From: an uncultured Clostridia bacterium
Lineage (GTDB): Bacteria > Bacillota > Clostridia > Christensenellales > Borkfalkiaceae
DNA length: 10,976 nucleotides
Assembly (NCBI GenBank): GCA_905235765.1
Contig: CAJOMM010000038.1
Span: 3,428-14,403, forward strand
Direction: 5' to 3'
In this document: positions 7,184-10,976 of the stretch, piece by piece
How the letters are laid out: each line of letters opens with the position of its first letter
How positions within the stretch are numbered: position 1 is the first letter of the stretch
Translations under genes and position numbers: made by a program
Notes under the pieces: model-generated
What the model was told of the DNA's origin: nothing
What the model saw: the letters and a program-made list of their open reading frames with translations, nothing else
The model's database searches: none

Positions 7184-8631
7184 TCATAAAATAACGCTTC
7201 CGTTCAAGAAACTGTTGAAAAACCCGTTAGAATCTGCGCCCGTTCTTTCAAATGCGCCGATAAGTTCCGCCTCAGTAACGCAGGAAAATTTATTTTCGGC
7301 ATAGAATCTTCTTAGTCCGGAAAAGAAATTGTCGTCGCCGATAGTCTGCCGCAAATAGTCGAACATGATACAAGATTTAACGTATGCGATATTAACGTAT
7401 TCGTACTCGCTCTTGAATTGCTGCGCAGCATAACCGTATTCACTTCGCCCAAAATCTTTTGATAAACGGAACAGAATACTTTATAGGTTTGTTCGCTTGA
7501 CTTAATGAGGTTTTCTCGGGTGAACCCGTATTCGGGGTGGTTTTCGTAGAACAGCACGACCGAATATTCGGCAAGTCCCTCGTCGATAAAGGCGTGCGTA
7601 ATCTCGTTGTTGCCGACGGCGGCTTGCCACCATTGATGAGCGGTTTCATGAATCACAACTTCCCGATACGCTTTTCGTTCCAAGTCTGAACTCACGAAAA
7701 CCAAAGAAGAAAATTCCATACCGCCCTGAACGAATTCCGTCTGCACAACGGAAAAAACGTCGTAAGGATATTCCCCGAAGGTATCCGAAAAATATTTCAA
7801 GGCGGAAACGGCGTCGTTTAACGTTTCGTCCGAATCGCTGTCGTTAAAATAAAAGTATTTAACCGTAATCCCGTCAACCTGCGCGGTTTTCGTTTCAAAA
7901 TTTTCCGACAAGACTATTGCAAAAGAACGTGAATTTTCCGCAGTGAATTTTCTAACCGTTTTATCCCCTACGGTTTCTGAAAAAACTTCCTTTCCGCCGG
8001 CAGCGACCGTGTATTTAGCGTCGCAGGTAAATTGAACGCGATAGTCGGCAACGTCGCTGAAGAAGGGATCCCCCAAAGAATAATAAGGGCATTCCACAAA
8101 GTTGCCGTCCGTAATCCCGCAAAGAATAGGATAGAAATTAGCGAGATTTATCGTTTTGTCGTTTATGCCTGTTCTCGCTACGACGTTAGCAAGTTTAACG
8201 GAAAATTCTATGCTCACCTCCGCCGTTTCATCGGGAAAGACTTCGTCTTTAAGTTCTACAGTCAGAACGTTCTGGTCTACCCCGCCAACGGAGAACGTAA
8301 GTTGATTTTCTCCGCTTTTGACCGACAGAATATCTATATTGCCGTAGCTTTCGCCTTTTTCGTACGCACGGTAATAATACTGCGCGGAAATGGGAGAATA
8401 CACAGCGTCTTTTCTGAACGCGTTGGCGTAAAGATTGAATTTGAGAACGGAAAATGCGTTATCCGAATCGTTATAAAAAGTAACCGTTTCCACGCCGTTA
8501 AGCGTGTCGCCGACCAGTTCCGCTTGTACGTCGTAAAAAGATTTGTCCTTTGACCCGATAAAGCACGCGGAAAACCACGGCAAAAACAACACGGCGAAAA
8601 GAACGGCGAACAAAGATTTGAATTTTTTCAT
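7184..8631 (-). CDS. M1-family zinc metallopeptidase lipoprotein, apparent frameshift near 7457
   Basis: Membrane-anchored aminopeptidase-like protein. The N-terminal signal peptide ends in a lipobox-like FSAC (Cys23). An M1 N-terminal beta domain is followed by the exopeptidase-type GGMEFS (303-308, Glu306) and the zinc site HETAH (328-332) with the third ligand Glu351 in DEGLAEY, i.e. HExxH-x18-E. After '..FCSVYQK' the frame goes off and ends at 7312. The expected C-terminus runs in the neighbouring frame as 'DFGRSEYGYAAQQFKSEYEY', later 'SCIMFDYLRQTIGDDNFF', to TGA 7184. One extra A in the AAAA tract (complement of 7457-7460) would join both parts into 482 residues. All catalytic residues lie before the break. 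ATG 8631 has GGAG just upstream, inside the arm of a hairpin. Substrate is unknown. The break may be a real mutation or a homopolymer sequencing error. Confidence 0.8.
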
Positions 8632-8637
8632 AAAAAA

Positions 8638-8674
8638 CTCCGAATAAAATATCTTTACAATACTTTATTCGGAG
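8638..8674 (-). promoter_or_regulatory. RBS-sequestering hairpin / intrinsic terminator between spoIIQ-like and M1 genes
   Basis: Perfect 11-bp inverted repeat CTCCGAATAAA/TTTATTCGGAG with a 15-nt loop. Read on the minus strand, the right arm contains the M1 gene's GGAG and is followed by TTTTTT and then ATG 8631. It therefore looks like an intrinsic terminator for the spoIIQ-like gene and at the same time hides the M1 ribosome binding site in read-through RNA. Confidence 0.65.
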
Positions 8675-8690
8675 TTTAATTTTTATATGC
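8662..8690 (-). promoter_or_regulatory. Possible sigma-E-type promoter of the M1 peptidase gene
   Basis: GCATATA (8690-8684) fits the mother-cell sigma-E -35 box (KMATATW). After a 14-nt spacer comes AATAAAGT (8669-8662), which matches 5 of 8 bases of CATACAMT. The expected start, about 8655, lies in the hairpin loop. The -10 match is weak, so this is tentative. Confidence 0.25.
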
Positions 8691-8703
8691 TTTTCAGAAG
8701 CTA

Positions 8704-9339
8704 TTACTTTTCGTCAATTTCGAGATATTTGTAAGGGTCGACCGCTTCGCCGTTTTCGGTTACACCAAAATGAAGGTGCGCGCCCGACGCGGACTCCTGA
8801 CGATTAGTTACGGACACTTCGCCGATTTTATCGCCTTTATAAACCCTCTGCCCCTTAACTACGTCGTCGCCGTCCAAAAGCGAATTATAAATGGTTTTAA
8901 GCCCGTTGCCGTGGTCAATAACAACGGTAGTTCCTGTAAGAAGCGTAGTATCAACGCTTTCGACAGTACCGTCGTACGCCGCGTAAACCGCGGAACCTTC
9001 CACCGCAAAAATGTCTACCGCCTTATGCGTTTCAAAACGTTTAAGCGTGGAATTATAAGCGAGAGTTTCCACGTAATCGCCGACCGAAACGGGATTTTCA
9101 ACGGGGGTTAAAAAGGTTATTACGGTAACGACAGGCGTCTGAGGTTCGGGATCGGGGTCCGAAACGGGGTCGGGGTTTATAGGCTCGTCAACGGGGACGA
9201 CAAGTTCTTCCTTGGCGGCGTTAGAACGGCTTACGAAAACCAAAGTAAGCGAAACACCTATCGCGATAATGCATAGTGCGAGAACGATATACGCCGCGTT
9301 CTTCCTTAAAAATCTTCCAAAGGTTCTTTCTTTACTCAT
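8704..9339 (-). CDS. spoIIQ: SpoIIQ-like membrane-anchored LytM/M23 protein
   Basis: Probably the forespore membrane protein SpoIIQ, which pairs with mother-cell SpoIIIAH across the septum during engulfment. The 211 residues comprise a short basic N-terminus, one membrane helix (~15-36), a Pro/Asp-rich linker (~47-69) and a LytM domain (~100-205). Zinc-type residues are present: H105 and D109 in THKAVD, and HLH 188-190. The segment 'VVIDHGNGLKTIYNSL' follows the SpoIIQ pattern (YxSL) rather than the YAHL of ordinary M23 endopeptidases. Unlike my recollection of Bacillus subtilis SpoIIQ, the first His is kept, as in the clostridial form, so an active endopeptidase is possible. The start ATG 9339 has AAGGAG 8 nt upstream, and sigma-F-type boxes lie just before it. 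A generic M23 septal or division peptidase is the main alternative. Confidence 0.72.
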   Translation of the reverse strand: MSKERTFGRFLRKNAAYIVLALCIIAIGVSLTLVFVSRSNAAKEELVVPVDEPINPDPVSDPDPEPQTPVVTVITFLTPVENPVSVGDYVETLAYNSTLKRFETHKAVDIFAVEGSAVYAAYDGTVESVDTTLLTGTTVVIDHGNGLKTIYNSLLDGDDVVKGQRVYKGDKIGEVSVTNRQESASGAHLHFGVTENGEAVDPYKYLEIDEK

Positions 9340-9368
9340 TTTTATATCTCCTTGAATAGTTGTGTGTA

Positions 9369-9397
9369 AATTATTGCCTTAAATCGATTTTATATAC
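9369..9397 (-). promoter_or_regulatory. Sigma-F-type promoter of the spoIIQ-like gene
   Basis: GTATA (9397-9393), 14-nt spacer, GGCAATAATT (9378-9369). Both boxes fit the forespore sigma-F consensus as I recall it (GYWTA, about 15 nt, GGnrAnAnTw). The start would be near 9362, giving a leader of about 23 nt that contains AAGGAG. Bacillus spoIIQ is a sigma-F gene, which supports both calls. Confidence 0.6.
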
Positions 9398-9411
9398 CTA
9401 AAAAATAAATT

Positions 9412-9831
9412 TTAGTAACTGCCGAAAATTATAGGCGTGCCGAGAACCGTGCGATTTGAGTTAAAAGAAACAAAGTAATGCAGGTTGACGACTTTTCCGC
9501 CGATAACGGCGCGATAAGGTATAAAAGGCGAAAACGCATAATAACTCACGCCGAAAGCCGTTTCTTCCGTAAAAACGTGCGTCGCCGAAAAATCTTTTAA
9601 GATATTTTCGTATGAAACGCCCGACAATTTGCAGCTTTCACCCTTAGTTTTACTTTTATTAAAAGTTAAGGCGTCGTATTTTTCGCTTTTGCCGAAAGAC
9701 CCGTATTCATAATATATTTCTATATTTTCGGATTCTTTTTTAAGCACGGGAGAAGAGTTTGCATAAAAAAAAGAAAACACCAGAAACAAAAAAACCGCGA
9801 CAGTAAACGGCAGAAAAAGTTTTTTAAACAC
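9412..9831 (-). CDS. Short YwmB-like exported or membrane-anchored protein
   Basis: Small protein of 139 residues with an N-terminal hydrophobic signal or anchor (~5-24) followed by an extracytoplasmic domain. The start is GTG 9831, fixed by AAAGGAGGG 8 nt upstream; no better ATG fits. The C-terminus, 'VNLHYFVSFNSNRTVLGTPIIFGSY', resembles the end of the YwmB family (DUF1779), which closes with a strand, then GTP[IV]-x-x-x-[EF]Y or similar. YwmB is normally about 240 residues, so this would be a shortened form lacking much of the N-terminal half. In Bacillus, ywmB sits near spoIID and spoIIQ; here it lies directly upstream of the spoIIQ-like gene, which supports the idea. The molecular function of YwmB is not established. 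Gene is likely real; family assignment is moderate. Confidence 0.6.
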   Translation of the reverse strand: MFKKLFLPFTVAVFLFLVFSFFYANSSPVLKKESENIEIYYEYGSFGKSEKYDALTFNKSKTKGESCKLSGVSYENILKDFSATHVFTEETAFGVSYYAFSPFIPYRAVIGGKVVNLHYFVSFNSNRTVLGTPIIFGSY

Positions 9832-9861
9832 AATAACTCCCTCCTTTCGGAGAGAGTTATT
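9832..9861 (-). promoter_or_regulatory. GNRA-capped hairpin burying the ywmB-like ribosome binding site
   Basis: On the minus strand a 13-bp stem, AATAACTCTCTCC/GGAGGGAGTTATT with one G-U pair, is closed by a C(GAAA)G tetraloop. The right arm contains the AGGAGG-type site, and GTG 9831 starts about one base after the stem. There is no T run after it on this strand, so it is not a terminator for leftward transcription. Confidence 0.7.
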
Positions 9862-9884
9862 GCCGTTTTTTATGAATTTTATAC
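9856..9884 (-). promoter_or_regulatory. Sigma-F-type promoter of the ywmB-like gene
   Basis: GTATA (9884-9880) begins directly after the upstream stop codon, followed by a 15-nt spacer and GGCAATAAC (9864-9856). It matches the sigma-F boxes except the last T. The core GGCAATAA is identical to that of the spoIIQ-like promoter about 490 nt away. The predicted start, near 9850-9848, falls at the hairpin loop, so the new RNA lacks the left arm. Confidence 0.5.
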
Positions 9885-10976
9885 TTAAAACAGTTCGGAC
9901 ATACCGCTTTCGCGGACGAGAGTAAACATATTAAACGTATCCGGCATATCACCCGCCGCCGCATACTCTTTAAGATTTATGCGAGGAGCGTCGGCTTCTT
10001 TACTTAACGCCGATGTATAATAAGCCGAAATATCGATAAGCCGTTGCGCGCCTTTTTTTATATCTGTAAGAGCAAGCGATATCTTTTGACCTTCCGAACG
10101 CAACTTTTCACGCTGTGATATAATTCCGTCCGCAACGCTCGAAACCGATAATCCCGTTTTTTCAGAAATAAAATTTGCCCTGCAAACATAATCAGGCACG
10201 TTCAAAAGCCCTTCCGCTTTGCCGCTTAAAAATAAAAGATAAATTTCGGATATTTTAAGAGTGGCAATTTGATCGAATAAAGACCGTTCCGTTTTTTTGG
10301 ATAAACGCTTCAACGAGAAAAGGACGGAATTTTTCAACGGTTCGCCCCCGAACACCCTTTCTGAATTTTCTATTTTTAGCGCACGGTAAAGCAATTCGCC
10401 TTTATCCGAATTTTTACCGTCTATAAAGTTTTTACAAAAATCCACGGCGGCGTCAATTTCGGCGGAATACTCGTTTTCCTTTCCGTTTGCCGCGCAAAAC
10501 AGTTTGTAATCTATCGAAGACAAATAACGTGAAAAAATATAATTCACCGCGTATTCCGGATCAGACTTTTTTACGGAAGGAAAATCTATAAGGACGTAAT
10601 TTTTACAGGTTATGGGAAAAAGATCTGCACCGTTTTCATTATTAAAAAAGACAATGGGGGCTAAAACATCATCAGTATTAAAGTCTTTTATAATACGAAT
10701 AGCGGTTAAACTTAAAACAGTCGCAAGATAGTTGATTATAGGGGCTAGTTCACCGTCAAAATAAATTATAGCCCGAACGTCTTCCGGTATACCTATAACG
10801 TCAAAAATCGTTTCGAGAGAAAGTTTGACAGAAGTCGGCATAACGAAGTTTATAGGACGACTTCCGATTTTATTTATTAAGAAAGTAACCTCTTTACCGA
10901 AACTTTCAAAAGAAGACTTAAGATATACGACCGCAACTTTGCCAAACGGGGCAACGGTTTTTAAGACGTCGGGAAA
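9885..10976 (-). CDS. Partial protein resembling sn-glycerol-1-phosphate dehydrogenase, metal site lost
   Basis: The frame is open to the right window edge (at least 363 residues), so the true start is outside; the ATG at 10841 is internal. The layout resembles the AraM/glycerol-1-phosphate dehydrogenase branch of the iron-alcohol dehydrogenase fold. 'GKVAVVYLKSSFESFGKEV' fits the first Rossmann strand, 'RYLSSIDYKLFCAANGKENEYS' fits the usual K-Y-T-S-L-A-D-W block, and '..MPDTFNMFTLVRESGMSE' fits the C-terminal helix. However, the NAD motif GGGTxxD is replaced by FDGELAP, the metal Asp appears to be Tyr, and no histidine occurs anywhere in the visible 363 residues, so none of the His ligands can exist. 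It is probably a non-catalytic relative with an unknown role. It lies upstream of the ywmB-like and spoIIQ-like genes; stop TAA 9885-9887 abuts the next promoter. Family assignment is by eye. Confidence 0.5.
   Translation of the reverse strand, partial: FPDVLKTVAPFGKVAVVYLKSSFESFGKEVTFLINKIGSRPINFVMPTSVKLSLETIFDVIGIPEDVRAIIYFDGELAPIINYLATVLSLTAIRIIKDFNTDDVLAPIVFFNNENGADLFPITCKNYVLIDFPSVKKSDPEYAVNYIFSRYLSSIDYKLFCAANGKENEYSAEIDAAVDFCKNFIDGKNSDKGELLYRALKIENSERVFGGEPLKNSVLFSLKRLSKKTERSLFDQIATLKISEIYLLFLSGKAEGLLNVPDYVCRANFISEKTGLSVSSVADGIISQREKLRSEGQKISLALTDIKKGAQRLIDISAYYTSALSKEADAPRINLKEYAAAGDMPDTFNMFTLVRESGMSELF

Noticed and set aside
7141..7186. Terminator after the M1 gene (CGGTTTTT/AAAAACCG arms)
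   Set aside because: Loop of about 25 nt, AT-rich stem and no T run on the minus strand; not convincing.
8032..8553. 173-codon plus-strand ORF
   Set aside because: Lies entirely antisense to the M1 peptidase, whose signal peptide and catalytic motifs are clear; no ribosome site.
9832..9871. Plus-strand intrinsic terminator (stem then GCCGTTTTTT)
   Set aside because: No plus-strand gene precedes it, and four bases separate stem and T run; the overlap with the RBS of the minus-strand gene is the better explanation.

Overview
The window looks like chromosomal DNA of an endospore-forming (or ancestrally spore-forming) member of the Bacillota, probably an uncultured Clostridia lineage. The reasons are moderate GC with AT-rich gaps, GGAGG-type ribosome binding sites, a FakA/PlsX/DegV lipid operon, lipoproteins with classical lipoboxes, a SpoIIQ-like LytM protein and sporulation-type promoter boxes. 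No tRNA, rRNA, CRISPR array or insertion sequence was seen.

Left part (1-1942, minus strand): a CdaR/PucR-type regulator and a polytopic membrane protein of the 'putative manganese transporter/ArsP-like' family. The transporter is split by a one-base frameshift. Both genes have promoter-like boxes so close to their ATG that their mRNAs would be almost leaderless.

Middle (2108-5673, plus strand): a tight three-gene operon, fakA - plsX - fakB-type degV. FakA with a FakB protein phosphorylates fatty acids to acyl-phosphate, and PlsX interconverts acyl-phosphate and acyl-ACP. The operon therefore carries the core of exogenous fatty acid incorporation into phospholipid. It is followed by about 200 nt of non-coding sequence with two extended imperfect hairpins, then a strong intrinsic terminator (5878-5909).

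Right part (5920-10976, minus strand), from right to left as transcribed: a partial protein resembling sn-glycerol-1-phosphate dehydrogenase/iron-alcohol dehydrogenase but with no histidine at all; a short YwmB-like exported protein; a SpoIIQ-like membrane LytM protein; an M1-family metallopeptidase lipoprotein split by a second one-base frameshift; and a BspA-like leucine-rich-repeat lipoprotein with its own consensus sigma-A promoter.

The most interesting signal is regulatory. The ywmB-like and spoIIQ-like genes each have boxes matching the forespore sigma-F consensus (GTATA, 14-15 nt, GGCAATAA). The ywmB-like and M1 genes also have hairpins that bury their Shine-Dalgarno sequence. In both, the promoter -10 box lies on the left arm of the hairpin. 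A transcript started at the local promoter would lose the left arm and be translatable, whereas read-through from upstream would be blocked.
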